A DNA stretch of 43,466 bases from Bacillus massilioanorexius (GCF_902374955.1 NZ_CABKRX010000111.1:5-43470); one strand, 5' to 3'. Shown: positions 26,571-36,126, counted from the stretch's first letter. The notes: generated from the sequence alone by a model not told the origin. A program made the numbers and translations.

Positions 26571-26996
26571 TTATAGCGTTTTTGTCATTGTTTTATGAGG
26601 GATTCCAGCGTCTAAAAATTCGTCAGAAACAACGTTGTATCCTAACTTTTCATAAAAACCAATGGCATGTATTTGTGCATTTAGTTTGAGCTTAGGAAGC
26701 TCTTGCTTCATGGCATAATCTTCGATCGCTTGCATAATGATTTTTCCAGCGCCGCTTTTTCGAACATCCGGAAGAACACATATACGTTCAACCTTTCCAA
26801 CTCCATCGACAACGCGAAAGCGTCCAGTACCAATGGCAAGCTGATGTTCATTATAAAGTAGAAAATGAGTTGAGCTTTCTTCGAATTGATCAATTTCTTC
26901 TTCTACGTCTACTTTTTGCTCTTCGATAAATACTTTTGTACGGATAGAAAATGCTTCTTCTAGCTGTTGTTTATTTTTTACGATTTCTACGTTCAC
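26571..26996 (-). CDS. yjcF: GNAT acetyltransferase YjcF
   Basis: GNAT fold, 141 residues. The acetyl-CoA binding stretch VERICVLPDVRKSGAGKIIMQAIEDYA and the C-terminal LNAQIHAIGFYEKLGYNVVSDEFLDAGIPHKTM match the YjcF/ElaA-like group. Substrate unknown. The start lies three bases after the yjcG stop, so the two are in one transcript. Confidence 0.88.
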   Translation of the reverse strand: MNVEIVKNKQQLEEAFSIRTKVFIEEQKVDVEEEIDQFEESSTHFLLYNEHQLAIGTGRFRVVDGVGKVERICVLPDVRKSGAGKIIMQAIEDYAMKQELPKLKLNAQIHAIGFYEKLGYNVVSDEFLDAGIPHKTMTKTL

Positions 26997-26999
26997 TAA

Positions 27000-27515
27000 T
27001 TATGATTCCTTTCCTAGACGAAATGTTTCATATACAGACCATGAATTGTTATCTAATTGATATAACAAATGAATACGATCCACGATTTCATTATGTCGAA
27101 AATCTAGCATACTTAACTGCCCTAGTATATCTGAATGTTCATCATTTGATAGCTTTTGGGCAAGTGTTATATGCGGAACATAGGAATATTCCTCTTCAGT
27201 ATCTGTTACGTTATTATGCAATTGTTTTTGTAAAGCTTCAAGTGATTCATTTGCGTCAACCTTTAAGTAAATGACATTATTTACTGGCTGAAACGAGCTA
27301 ACCTTTAAAATATTTAAATCAATTAGTTGACTATTTGTTGTAATGTCTTCAATTTGTTTTACAATCTCTCTTACATTTGCTTCAGAAGTTTCAAATGGAT
27401 ATACAAGTGTCAAATGTGGGGGTATCAAAGAATAGTGTGGATCATATCGTTTACGATAAGAGTTGACTAAGTCCTGAAGTTTTTTTGATGGAAATATAGC
27501 AATACCAAATTTCAT
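27000..27515 (-). CDS. yjcG: 2H phosphoesterase YjcG
   Basis: Member of the 2'-5' RNA ligase / 2H phosphoesterase group. The two HxT motifs are PPHLTLVYP (H34, T36) and VPHITLAQK (H115, T117). 171 residues, same length as B. subtilis YjcG. Substrate unknown. Upstream of and coupled to yjcF. Confidence 0.9.
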   Translation of the reverse strand: MKFGIAIFPSKKLQDLVNSYRKRYDPHYSLIPPHLTLVYPFETSEANVREIVKQIEDITTNSQLIDLNILKVSSFQPVNNVIYLKVDANESLEALQKQLHNNVTDTEEEYSYVPHITLAQKLSNDEHSDILGQLSMLDFRHNEIVDRIHLLYQLDNNSWSVYETFRLGKES

Positions 27516-27746
27516 AAAAAAGCCTCCTTCATAAAAGGTAATTAGTTAATATTTGATAAGTTCTTCCATTATAACAAAAAATTAAAAATATTTGGAATTA
27601 TTTTATTTTGTTCAAACTGTCCCTAAAATCTAAAGGTGTTGTGGTATATGTGAAAGATTTAGAGACAGTAAGTACCCAATTGATACCATTATAAATTGAT
27701 GAGAAGAATGAATAGATCAACCTAAGTATCAATTAATCTAATAGTC

Positions 27747-28481
27747 TTATTCATCTAAAGACAATATATATTGTAACGCTTGTGGCAGACCTTTTTGCCA
27801 ATACTTCCATGTATGTTCGCCATCAAATTCTTCATAGAAATGTGGAAATTGCTTTTCTAAAATGGCTTTATGTAGCTCTCGATTTGGTTCTATGAAGTTA
27901 CTTCTTTTTCCATCAGTAGTAGGTACATCGACTTCATGTTTGCCAATCACATGATATAACTTTAGGAGATGTGGTTCTTTACATTCCTTAACTGCACTTA
28001 ACACTTTTTCATCTACATAGGGAGATTGCATTAGTACTTTGCCAAATGTATGTGGATAACGTAAGGCTGTCATTAATGAAATAGTAGCGGCTAATGAATC
28101 ACCAATTAATACTCTTCCGTGTCCTACACCATAGGAAGGAAACTCTTCCTCTAAAAATGGAACCAACTCATGAGCTAAAAAACGAACATAGGCTTCAAAT
28201 TTTTCACCATCAGGATGGTATTTTGTGCGACGATCTTGAACATCATTGTAAGGAATACCTATTATAATGATATTCTCGATTTCTCCTTCATACAATAATG
28301 AGTCTGTTACACGACCGATTCTTCCCATTTGAAAATAATCTTTTCCATCATTGGCAATACAGATTGTACATTTTTGTAAAGGTGAAAAATTGGCAGGTAT
28401 ATATACAAGCAGAGTGATATCTTCTTGTAATGAATCACTATGAAACACGATTTCTTGAATTTTCCCCATTGGAATACTCAT
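27747..28481 (-). CDS. yjcH: alpha/beta hydrolase (esterase) YjcH
   Basis: 244 residues, of the esterase D / enterochelin-esterase-like family. The nucleophile motif GDSLAA is at 127-132 (S129), and the catalytic His is likely in GEHTWKYW near the end. YIPANF and IGIPYND are typical strands. The start at MSIPMGK follows AGAGGAGG; the longer frame upstream is not used. Completes the yjcF-G-H order. Confidence 0.88.
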   Translation of the reverse strand: MSIPMGKIQEIVFHSDSLQEDITLLVYIPANFSPLQKCTICIANDGKDYFQMGRIGRVTDSLLYEGEIENIIIIGIPYNDVQDRRTKYHPDGEKFEAYVRFLAHELVPFLEEEFPSYGVGHGRVLIGDSLAATISLMTALRYPHTFGKVLMQSPYVDEKVLSAVKECKEPHLLKLYHVIGKHEVDVPTTDGKRSNFIEPNRELHKAILEKQFPHFYEEFDGEHTWKYWQKGLPQALQYILSLDE

Positions 28482-28668
28482 ATCATAATCCTCCTCTAAA
28501 TATATTAAAATTGTAGCATAGCGGTTCATTTTTTTCTGTTTGCATGCATTTCTATTCTTTTCGAAATATTGGATTGGTTTAAAAGTTCTGAATCATAGGT
28601 ACTGCTATTCTAAAGTAAGATTTGATAAAATAAGATGAAAGTAGCTATATAAAGATGAGGGTAAGAAC

Positions 28669-29493
28669 ATGAAAGAATATGCCATAAAAGCCAGTCATGT
28701 TTCGAAAAAATTTGATAATGTAAAGATTTTGAATGATTTAAACTTCGAAGTTGTCCAAAATACAAAGCTGGCAATCTTAGGCCATAATGGCTCAGGTAAA
28801 AGTAGTTTATTAAAGATGATTGCGGGTATTTATGCTCCTTCATCTGGAGAGATCCATACATTTGGAAAGAAAATTGGATATGTTCCCGAACATTTTCCTG
28901 AGCATATCCGTTTTAAACTAGAAGAATATTTATTACATATCGGAACTATTGGGGGAGAGCATCCTAAATCTGTACAGAAGAAAATCGATTATTACAGTAC
29001 GTTATTTCAGCTCGAGCCACATATGAACACTCTTCTTAAACATTGCTCGAAAGGTACTAAACAAAAAGCTGGATTAATTCAAGCAATTATCAATGATTGC
29101 GATATTTTATTATTAGATGAGCCTTTAACTGGATTAGATGATGATTCAAAAAAAGCGTTTCTTCAAATGATTCAAGAAAAAGAACGTGATTTAACTCTAA
29201 TCTTTACTGCCCATGAACAGGAAACTGTTGATTTATTAGCTGAAGAGCAATTGGTTCTTGAAAACGGGAAAATGATAAAATTTGAAGCTATCACTGAGAA
29301 AACAAGAATGAAAATCATTACGGTCAAAATGTCACCTAAGCTACAAGTAGAAGAACTAAAAGTTTATGGGAAAATCGAAAGTGAACAACGAAATATTATC
29401 GATTTACTTGTACGAGAAAGAGAATGTGATGATTGCTTACTATACTTGCTTCAGCATGATTGCTCAATAATAGAAGTGAAAGAGAAGAAATAA
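28669..29493 (+). CDS. ABC transporter ATP-binding protein
   Basis: 274 residues. Walker A GHNGSGKSS (38-46), Walker B DILLLDEP (145-152) and a GLDD D-loop. The signature is CSKGTKQK (126-133) in place of LSGGQ, as in ATPases of the CcmA/bacitracin-exporter kind. GAGGGTAAGAAC precedes the ATG. The permease starts two bases after its stop. Confidence 0.92.
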   Translation: MKEYAIKASHVSKKFDNVKILNDLNFEVVQNTKLAILGHNGSGKSSLLKMIAGIYAPSSGEIHTFGKKIGYVPEHFPEHIRFKLEEYLLHIGTIGGEHPKSVQKKIDYYSTLFQLEPHMNTLLKHCSKGTKQKAGLIQAIINDCDILLLDEPLTGLDDDSKKAFLQMIQEKERDLTLIFTAHEQETVDLLAEEQLVLENGKMIKFEAITEKTRMKIITVKMSPKLQVEELKVYGKIESEQRNIIDLLVRERECDDCLLYLLQHDCSIIEVKEKK

Positions 29494-29494
29494 C

Positions 29495-30205
29495 ATGAAA
29501 TCGTTTGTGACCTATCAATTAAAAAATTATATTCGTTCATTAATTTTTATCCCACCAGTTGCCATTTATGTAACATGGGTAGTCATCCTATATGCTTATC
29601 AAAGTAATGATATATTAGGCAGCTATGCAAACTCTGCGGTAGGTTTGTACATTATTATGACGTGGATTTCAATGAATGTATCAAGACTAGAAGAAGCAGC
29701 CGAAAAGCATATTTTAATTGTCCATCTCCGCCAAAAAGAGCATTTTCTGTATGGGAAATGGGCAACGAGCATTATTATGATGCTTCCTTTAATAATCATT
29801 GCTCATATATACCCAATTATTAGTAATAGCTTTACTATTACTGTTACAACAACTGATCACATATTAGCATTATACTGTCATTTCGGTTTAGGTATATTAG
29901 GTATTTTAACAGGGAGCTTTTTTGCAGCGACCAAAATAACAGAATCCAAATACGTTTGGCTTCTATGTTCACTAACGATAACAATGTCTTTAGCATACAC
30001 TCAAATAGAAGCACTATTACCAAAAGGGTTGACCTTCATATTGTGGGTACTACCACCCTTACGCTTTCTATACGAACCATTAAAACAATCCAGTGAAAAC
30101 GGACTTCCAATCGGGTTTCTAGCAGCCTGCAGCCTATCGATCTTTTATATGCTGATAGCGGGTGTCGTTATCTTAAAAATGTTTATGAGAAATGAAAGAC
30201 AGTAA
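29495..30205 (+). CDS. ABC transporter permease
   Basis: 236 residues with about six hydrophobic segments and no other domain. AGAGAAGAAATAAC, within the end of the ATPase gene, provides its ribosome binding site. With the ATPase it forms an ABC-2-like exporter of unknown substrate. Confidence 0.85.
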   Translation: MKSFVTYQLKNYIRSLIFIPPVAIYVTWVVILYAYQSNDILGSYANSAVGLYIIMTWISMNVSRLEEAAEKHILIVHLRQKEHFLYGKWATSIIMMLPLIIIAHIYPIISNSFTITVTTTDHILALYCHFGLGILGILTGSFFAATKITESKYVWLLCSLTITMSLAYTQIEALLPKGLTFILWVLPPLRFLYEPLKQSSENGLPIGFLAACSLSIFYMLIAGVVILKMFMRNERQ

Positions 30206-30249
30206 AGAATGACTTGTTTAAGAACTTATGCTAAGTAGAAAGTCTATGT

Positions 30250-30500
30250 TCGAAAATTTTGTTGCCTATTAACAAGTAGTTAATATAAATGGAATTCCGC
30301 TACAGGATGCTTTTTTTCGGGGCAAGGAGGTATGTTGCTTGCTCCGTGAAGGGCCTCGCCAGTTCCGTTGTTCCCTCAGACGTCGTTCCAAGCAACCAAC
30401 CTTTTTATCAACTGATTTTATTTACTAAAGTTATTCAAAAACAACAATCTTCAATAATACAGAAATTAGAAGAGAAAGCGGATGAGAAAATGCATTGACA
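30250..30500. repeat. Bacillaceae GC-rich intergenic repeat, copy 2
   Basis: GGAATTCCGCTACAGGATGCTTTTTTTCGGGGC...CAGACGTCG core with the AT-rich arm TTTATCAACTGATTTTATTTACTAAAG, matching copy 1 near 22,400 in order and sequence but more diverged. No gene between the ABC permease and the tRNA. Confidence 0.65.
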
Positions 30501-30563
30501 ATCCTCTTTCTTCCATATTATAGTGAATGATATAAACCATTTAGAATTTTTAATAGATTGTAA

Positions 30564-30635
30564 GATCCGATAGTTCAGTGGGAGAATACATCCTTGACAG
30601 GGATGGGGTCGAGGGTTCGAATCCCTCTCGGGTCA
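30564..30635 (+). tRNA. tRNA-Val (anticodon GAC)
   Basis: Folds as a full 72-base cloverleaf without encoded CCA. Acceptor GATCCGA / TCGGGTC (one G-U), D arm GTTC/GAAT with loop AGTGGGA, anticodon stem CATCC/GGATG with loop TTGACAG, five-base variable loop, T arm GAGGG/CCCTC with loop TTCGAAT. Its 3' half is the attachment site of the accessory elements to the right. Confidence 0.87.
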
Positions 30636-31097
30636 TCATTTTAGCGAAGCTCAAACCCAGTGGTATCAAGGGTTTGGGCTTTTTGTTTGTTTTTAGATAA
30701 AACCATTTTATCCCTGTATTTTTATTCATTGCACATAGACTGCACAAAAAGCTCACTTCAGCTTACAGTATCAATGCTTCTAGCGGTTGTATTTTTTTCT
30801 TTTTTGTCCATTATGTCCAGAAGTTTTCATCAAATCTCTCTGCAGTTTTCTTCTGCATTTCCTCATTTGTATGAGAATAGATATCCAACGTAATACCGAC
30901 TCGTGCATGACCGAGTCGTTCACTAACAACCTTTGGATTTTCACCCATCCGCAGCATTAAAATCGTTGCATGTGTATGACGCAAATTATGAAACGGTATA
31001 TACGGTACGTTTGCTTTCTTAATGAGCATTTTATATTTCCGCAATATGTCCCGTAGCTCTAGATACGTACCGTTTTTTGAAGTGAAAACCAAATCCA
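30594..31097. repeat. attachment-site direct repeat, copy 1 (in the intact tRNA)
   Basis: The stretch begins inside the anticodon loop (TTGACAGGGATGGGG...) and runs through the tRNA end, a hairpin-containing spacer and the first part of an integrase gene. It is almost identical to 39,452 onward; the tRNA-derived core is 30,594-30,635. Divergence begins to show only in the integrase coding region. Confidence 0.9.
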
Positions 31098-31901
31098 TAG
31101 ATGCTCTTCCTGTTGCGGTTTGTAAGTGGCTAATGCCTCCCGCAAGCTAGGGGAGAGGAAAACGTCACGTTCCGAATGGGATGTTTTCACTTCCTTTACA
31201 AATAAGCCTTCCGCTTTCGTGCGTGCCAATGACTCTTCCACATGAATCACACTTTTAGTTAAGTCAACATTCATCCAACGAAGAGCAAGAATCTCACCAC
31301 GCCTCATGCCCGTGAATATGGCTAATAGGAATGGTATGAGGTAATTCTCTTGCTCGCACACTTCCAGAAAGGTTTTCGCTTCTTCCACCGACCATATTTG
31401 CTTCCTTTTCTTCTTAATGGAAGGAGGAGTCGCATCCACTACCGGATTCTTTTTGAATAATCCCCATTTCAGCGCCTTTTGAAGGGCTTTGGATAAGATA
31501 TTATGCATGACTTTGACCGTAGCATTAGCCAAGCCGGCTTGTAATTTCTGCGCATATAACTGATCGATATCATACGTTGTAATCTTATCTAAAGGCGTAG
31601 TTTGAAAATAAGGAATCAAATGGTTTCTAACGGAAGCTTCTGCTCTCTCAAAACTCGTACTTTGCACTTCATGTTTGTACGTTCCATGAAGCCAATTCAG
31701 AATGAAATCTTTGAATAGATATTTTGTTGGTTCATTGTACGTACCAGACATCACCTTCATTTGCAGCTTATACATTTCCTCTAGCGCTTCTTTCTTTGAA
31801 GAGAAGCCGCTGCGGTATATCTGTTTCCGTTTACCGGTACGAGGATCTGGATTGGCTTCGATTCGAAACGACCATACCTTCCCGACTTTTTTGACAGACA
31901 A
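30811..31901 (-). pseudogene. tyrosine integrase, frameshifted (copy 1)
   Basis: Tyrosine recombinase of the phage/ICE type, about 360 residues when joined. N-terminal Arm-binding part (MSVKKVGKVWSFRIEAN), SAM-like core (HEVQSTSFERAE), ArgI in TGMRRGEILALRW, HxLRH in FHNLRHTHAT, and the final box LGHARVGITLDIYSH with the Tyr. A 1-bp deletion near 31,098-31,100 relative to the second copy (CCATAGATG against CCATTGGATG) breaks the frame after QQEEH. The catalytic C-terminal part is a separate ORF. Start TTG with GGAGGTG. It points at the tRNA, the normal layout for a tRNA-site integrase. Confidence 0.88.
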
Positions 31902-31907
31902 TAAAAC

Positions 31908-31929
31908 ACCTCCATGTTGAGATGGAGGT
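31908..31929 (-). promoter_or_regulatory. hairpin over the integrase ribosome binding site
   Basis: Perfect 8-bp inverted repeat ACCTCCAT / ATGGAGGT with a six-base loop. The integrase Shine-Dalgarno GGAGGT is inside the 3' arm on the minus-strand transcript, so folding would mask it. Confidence 0.6.
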
Positions 31930-32313
31930 AGGGTGTATTATTTAGTATGGTCAACTATTTTAGAAAATATATCTTAAAGGCTTCGTGTTAAAAGAGTGTT
32001 GCTCTGATACATCCTTGTTCTTATTAAGCTAAAGGAGCAGTTTAGCTTAAGAGTAAGACTATTATTTGAATTTTTTCTTAATGGAACAAAAGAGGAAACA
32101 TTCCTGTAATGAATGATAAGAGTTTTTTAGTATGTAAAGAGGGGTAGCATCAGGAAACTACGAATTTACAAGCTAAACATTCTGATTTTTTTACTCATTT
32201 GCTATATCTTGCTGAATATGTTATTCTAAAGAAGAATTATTTTTGTTCGGTTTCAGATTGAGAATAAATTTTGTTTTTCGTCTAAGGTATTTGAGCAAGG
32301 ATAGTAACACATT
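31930..32313. other. gene-free stretch upstream of csp
   Basis: AT-rich, no ORF of note. The 3' part must hold the cold-shock gene promoter and its long leader, but no unambiguous -35/-10 pair stands out. Confidence 0.5.
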
Positions 32314-32330
32314 GTGTGGAATTACCACAC
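32314..32330 (+). promoter_or_regulatory. csp leader hairpin next to the ribosome binding site
   Basis: GTGTGG / CCACAC with a five-base loop, immediately before TAGGAGG. Likely an element of a temperature-responsive csp leader (inference from csp genes). Confidence 0.5.
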
Positions 32331-32345
32331 TAGGAGGCAGCAATT

Positions 32346-32546
32346 ATGGAACAAGGTAAAGTAAAATGGTTTAACGCAGACAAAGGTTTTGGATTCATTG
32401 AGCGTGAAGGTGGAGAAGACGTATTCGTACATTTCTCAGCTATCCAAACTGAAGGTTTCAAAACTTTAGACGAAGGACAAACTGTAACGTTTGAAGTAGA
32501 ACAAGGACAACGTGGCCCACAAGCTACTAACGTTCAAAAAGCTTAA
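32346..32546 (+). CDS. csp: cold-shock protein
   Basis: 66 residues with the OB-fold RNA-binding motifs KGFGFIE (RNP1) and VFVHFSAI (RNP2). Acts as an RNA chaperone. TAGGAGG precedes the ATG. Full length, strong own terminator. It lies inside the first element, so this is an extra, possibly horizontally carried, csp copy. Confidence 0.95.
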   Translation: MEQGKVKWFNADKGFGFIEREGGEDVFVHFSAIQTEGFKTLDEGQTVTFEVEQGQRGPQATNVQKA

Positions 32547-32557
32547 TATTAGCTAAG

Positions 32558-32586
32558 AAAAGACCCTCTTGTAGGGTCTTTTTTAT
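32558..32586 (+). terminator. csp terminator
   Basis: AAAAGACCCT / AGGGTCTTTT followed by Ts. Confidence 0.93.
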
Positions 32587-33526
32587 TGTGAATTTCGTTT
32601 TTTATGTACAAAAACCCTATTCAATTTTGAATAGGGTTTGTATGCAACAAAAAATGAAACAAGTAGTATTTACAATGGTAGGCTTAAGTATAACACAGAA
32701 TATTCATAATCCCTAATCTAACTTTTATAAAAGTAATATACAGAATAAAAACAAGCAATATCTTATAGAGCTAACGGGGGGGCTTTAATGAAATAAAGGA
32801 GATTAAAATAATCAAACTTTTTTATAAAAAAATCGTACCTGATTATAAAAGATACATCACTTCGATCAATCTTTATTTACTATAGCTGATCACTCCTTGT
32901 TATGGCTACAAAAATACGATTAATCTCTGTACTTAGTTTCTTAGAGACAGCGTCATCATTCAAACTTATCTTATTAAATCAAAAATAAACACAGTTATAA
33001 AAACCCTAGATCCTCCACTACGTTACGGATTGCTACTCGCTATCGAGACTAATCCCCCTACCAAACCCCAAGAAATTTAAAAAAGTACTGCTAAAGAACA
33101 GTACTTTAATAACAAGGACAATAAGCACCCAAAAACACATAGTCCAATTAAATAGGTTTAAGCAGACAGCAAGTTAATTTTTTATTCTCTTCTTCAACTT
33201 AGTTATATAGATTATCCTATACTAACTAGTTCGTTTATTTTAAATACCTAAAACGATGAAAGCCCTACCTCTCTTTCATCCTTACGGTTCCTAGACCGTG
33301 CCAGTGTGAATCAGGGTTAAAAATTAAGTGATTGATTATGTTGTATGATAGAGAAAAATGATAAAATCATTTCTGTTTGATTGAGGAAACATGAATATTA
33401 CTATCTAAACAGTAAAAGAGGTAGTTATTGCAAATGAAAATTAAAAGATTGAGCGTCATAAGGTTGTTCAACCTTTTTTATCCATATAGATGATCTTCGT
33501 ATTGATTGAAAAGAGAGGTCATTATT
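32587..33526. other. gene-free stretch of about 0.9 kb with hairpins
   Basis: No convincing ORF. It holds a perfect 11-bp palindrome at 32,612-32,639 (AAACCCTATTC / GAATAGGGTTT) and a hairpin at about 33,079-33,109 (AAGTACTG / CAGTACTT). Two GC-richer islands (about 33,006-33,065 and 33,283-33,315) may be debris of lost genes or structured RNA. Confidence 0.5.
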
Positions 33527-33988
33527 TCAACAAAATATGGCCATTTGTTTTTCGGTGATTCCTTCGATTAATGTTAATTCGCTTAATAGGAATTTCTGTG
33601 CCTGGCTCAACATTTTTTTTTCGCTTTCATTCAGTGCTTTTTCTTGTCTTAAACGTAATAAATCACGTACAATTTCAACACTGTCTTGTATTTTACCTGT
33701 TTTAATTTTTTCAGTATTTAATTTATATTGTTGTTTCCGCACAAGTGTGTTATCTGAATCTCCAAATTGAAAAATCTGTATTAGATTAGTTATTGCAACA
33801 AGTTCAGTAACAGCTCGGATTCCATGGTTAAATATTTTATCGGTTGGAATCATGATGTCCATTCCATTATTGATCATGTTGATAATATAATACTGTTGTA
33901 TTTTCCCTAAAACTTCCTTATCTTCTATAGCTTTAATAATACCTGCTCCATGTATTGGATAAACGATGTTATCGCCAATTTGAAACAA
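33527..33988 (-). CDS. CarD family transcription factor (YdeB-like)
   Basis: 153 residues. CarD_CdnL proteins bind RNA polymerase beta and stabilise open complexes. The N-terminal domain FQIGDNIVYPIHGAGIIKAIEDKEVLGKIQQYYIIN is a Tudor-like RNAP-interaction domain; the C-terminal half is helical (VEIVRDLLRLRQEKALNESEKKML). The TTG start before FQIGDN is set by GGAGGTGG eight bases upstream. A longer frame with ATGs reaches 34,030 but does not match the family. Possible regulator of island genes (inference). Confidence 0.88.
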   Translation of the reverse strand: MFQIGDNIVYPIHGAGIIKAIEDKEVLGKIQQYYIINMINNGMDIMIPTDKIFNHGIRAVTELVAITNLIQIFQFGDSDNTLVRKQQYKLNTEKIKTGKIQDSVEIVRDLLRLRQEKALNESEKKMLSQAQKFLLSELTLIEGITEKQMAIFC

Positions 33989-34244
33989 ATACTCCACCTC
34001 CATATATGGTAACCTTTTTAAGAGTAACACATATATGTTGTTTGTGCAAATTTTTATAATATCACATAAATATTTTTGTTGTCAATATATAAAAAATTTT
34101 TCTTATGATTCACATTTTGAGGTCTAGGGATAGATTTTATAAACCTAATGATATTTTGTAATATGTTAAATAAAATATGTAATTAATGTATAATTATGGT
34201 TGATTTGTTGTTTCGATATGAAAGAATAGGGGGAGTTTAATAGG

Positions 34245-34859
34245 GTGAAAAAATTAAAAGGAAACATTTTTGCTATTATTCTTGTATTTATGCTATTTAT
34301 GGCTACTGCTACACCAATAGCACTTATCGGTACACTTGTATTTATAATTGGTTGGTACATGCTGTACCAAAATAAAAAAGGAAAAAGTTCTTTCAAAAAA
34401 CCAGGTTGGGTAATTACATCAGGTATCATCCTATTTTTGATTTTAGGCGCAGCTTTTAGTGGCACAAAATCAGAACAAGCGGATAAGAATGATGATGTTC
34501 AAGTGAAAAATATAGAAGAAAATGGTAAATCAAATGAAATAGTGAAGACTGAAAATGAACCAGAAGCTGAAGTAGAGGCGCAGGCAAAAGCTAAAGCAGA
34601 GGCGCAGGCAAAAGCTGAAGCAGAGGCGCAGGCAAAAGCTGAAGCAGAGGCGCAGGCAAAAGCTGAAGTAGAGGCGCAGGCAAAAGCTGAAGCAGAGGCA
34701 CAGGCAAAAGCTAAAGCTAAAGTACAAGCAAGTATAAGTGAATCGTTTCAAAACTGTACAGAAATGCGCAAGGTTTATCCTAATGGTGTAGCTTCTGATC
34801 ATCCTGCTTATGCATCTAAACATGATCGAGATAAAGATAATTGGGCATGTGAGAGATAA
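34245..34859 (+). CDS. membrane protein with tandem-repeat linker and Excalibur domain
   Basis: 204 residues. Two or three hydrophobic segments occupy residues 8-80. Six copies of an 8-residue Ala/Glu/Gln/Lys unit follow, forming a rigid charged helix (about 110-157). The C terminus is an Excalibur calcium-binding domain (SFQNCTEMRKVYP ... DRDKDNWACER). Start GTG with GGGGGAG. Members with this domain are cell-surface proteins, often with a nuclease, which is absent here. Function unknown. Confidence 0.8.
   Translation: MKKLKGNIFAIILVFMLFMATATPIALIGTLVFIIGWYMLYQNKKGKSSFKKPGWVITSGIILFLILGAAFSGTKSEQADKNDDVQVKNIEENGKSNEIVKTENEPEAEVEAQAKAKAEAQAKAEAEAQAKAEAEAQAKAEVEAQAKAEAEAQAKAKAKVQASISESFQNCTEMRKVYPNGVASDHPAYASKHDRDKDNWACER
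34572..34715 (+). repeat. 24-bp coding tandem repeat, six copies
   Basis: Unit about GCAGAGGCGCAGGCAAAAGC plus TGAA, in frame, differing by one or two bases between copies. Encodes (A/V)EAQAKA(E/K). Liable to change copy number. Confidence 0.9.
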
Positions 34860-35010
34860 AGAAGATATTAAGAAATAAGTAATAAATAATTAGTTTCTCA
34901 ATTCTAAAATGATATCTTAAAGACTGCATAAGGCAGTCTTTAAGATGGTTACAAATCTACTATGAAAATATAAGGACTTATTCTATAAAGATTATTACTT
35001 GTAGCTAAAG

Positions 35011-36126
35011 CTAAGCTAGTATTTCTTCCAATTTAGAGGCTGTATCTTGTTGCATCTTTAAATCAGTATGAGAATATATATCTAAAGTAATTCCCACATT
35101 CGCATGCCCTAAACGTTCACTGACGATTTTAGGATTGACTCCTTGTTTCATAAGAATCGTAGCATTCGTATGTCGTAGCCCATGCAGGGAGATTCTCTTA
35201 ACGCCTGCTTTATTAATTAGCTGTGTGAATGTTCTTGCTAGATTACGAGGGTGTATCGGTTTACCGTCAGCTGTACTAACAACTAAATTGTAATGGTGAA
35301 AAGCGGGCCCCATTCGCAGTTTCATTTTCTTCTGCTCGTGTTGGAGTTCTTTTAACAAGGAGACAAGACTTGCAGGAATAACTACTTCACGAATAGAGTT
35401 TGTTGTTTTAGGGGATTTGAAGTAAAGCCCTTGTTCTTTTGTATAAGCTAACGATTCTACGATTTTAATAGTTTGTTCTTCAAAATTAATTGTATCCCAC
35501 TTAAGAGCAAGGATTTCACCGCGGCGCATCCCTGTATGTATAGCGAGTGAGAAAGCAACCTTCCAGCGTAATTCATCACATGCATTGAGAAATTTCTTGA
35601 CTTCATCAGGATTCCAAGTTTCTTTTTCTTTCTTTTCAATAGAAGGGCATTTTACGCGTTCGGTTGGATTCTTACGAGTTAATTCCCAATCAATCGCTGT
35701 TTGGAATGCTTTGCTTAGTGTGTTTTTAATCACCTTCACAGTAGCTGGTGATAAACCATCTTTTGCTTTATTAGATAAGAATTGCTGAACATCAAATGTT
35801 TTTATATCGTTTACTTTAGATTGAGCAAAAGCCGGTAAGATATGATTCTTTACGGTGCTCTCTGCACGCTCAAAGGTTGTTGATTGTACTTCATGTTTGT
35901 AAACGGTGTATAGCCATCTATGTATAAAGGTTTCCATAATCTCATTAATAGGAGTAAAGAATCCTTCGTTTTTCACTTTAGTCATAAATTCAGCTTTGGC
36001 TAGTTCGGCAGTTTTCTTAGTGGGAAAGCCTCCACGATATATTTGACGGCGTTTTCCAGTAGTAGGATCTTTCCCTACATCAACTCTAAAAGACCAGGAA
36101 TGTTTACTTGTTTTTCTGACTGACAT
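35011..36126 (-). CDS. int: tyrosine integrase, intact
   Basis: 371 residues, complete. Conserved catalytic residues: R201 (TGMRRGEILALKW), K240 region, H315 and R318 (LHGLRHT), H341 and Y351 (LGHANVGITLDIYSH). Similar in design to the two broken integrases but clearly a different gene. Start at MSVRKTS with AAGGGGGA, which overlaps the xis stop, so translation is coupled. It is not next to a recognised attachment site. Confidence 0.93.
   Translation of the reverse strand: MSVRKTSKHSWSFRVDVGKDPTTGKRRQIYRGGFPTKKTAELAKAEFMTKVKNEGFFTPINEIMETFIHRWLYTVYKHEVQSTTFERAESTVKNHILPAFAQSKVNDIKTFDVQQFLSNKAKDGLSPATVKVIKNTLSKAFQTAIDWELTRKNPTERVKCPSIEKKEKETWNPDEVKKFLNACDELRWKVAFSLAIHTGMRRGEILALKWDTINFEEQTIKIVESLAYTKEQGLYFKSPKTTNSIREVVIPASLVSLLKELQHEQKKMKLRMGPAFHHYNLVVSTADGKPIHPRNLARTFTQLINKAGVKRISLHGLRHTNATILMKQGVNPKIVSERLGHANVGITLDIYSHTDLKMQQDTASKLEEILA

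Noticed and set aside
30550..30756. short minus-strand ORFs across the tRNA and its copy near 39,414
   Set aside because: They run through the tRNA antisense and the spacer; the matching second copy only reflects the direct repeat.
34530..34823. Phe/Cys/Leu-repeat ORF on the minus strand
   Set aside because: It is the antisense shadow of the 24-bp repeat in the Excalibur-domain gene.
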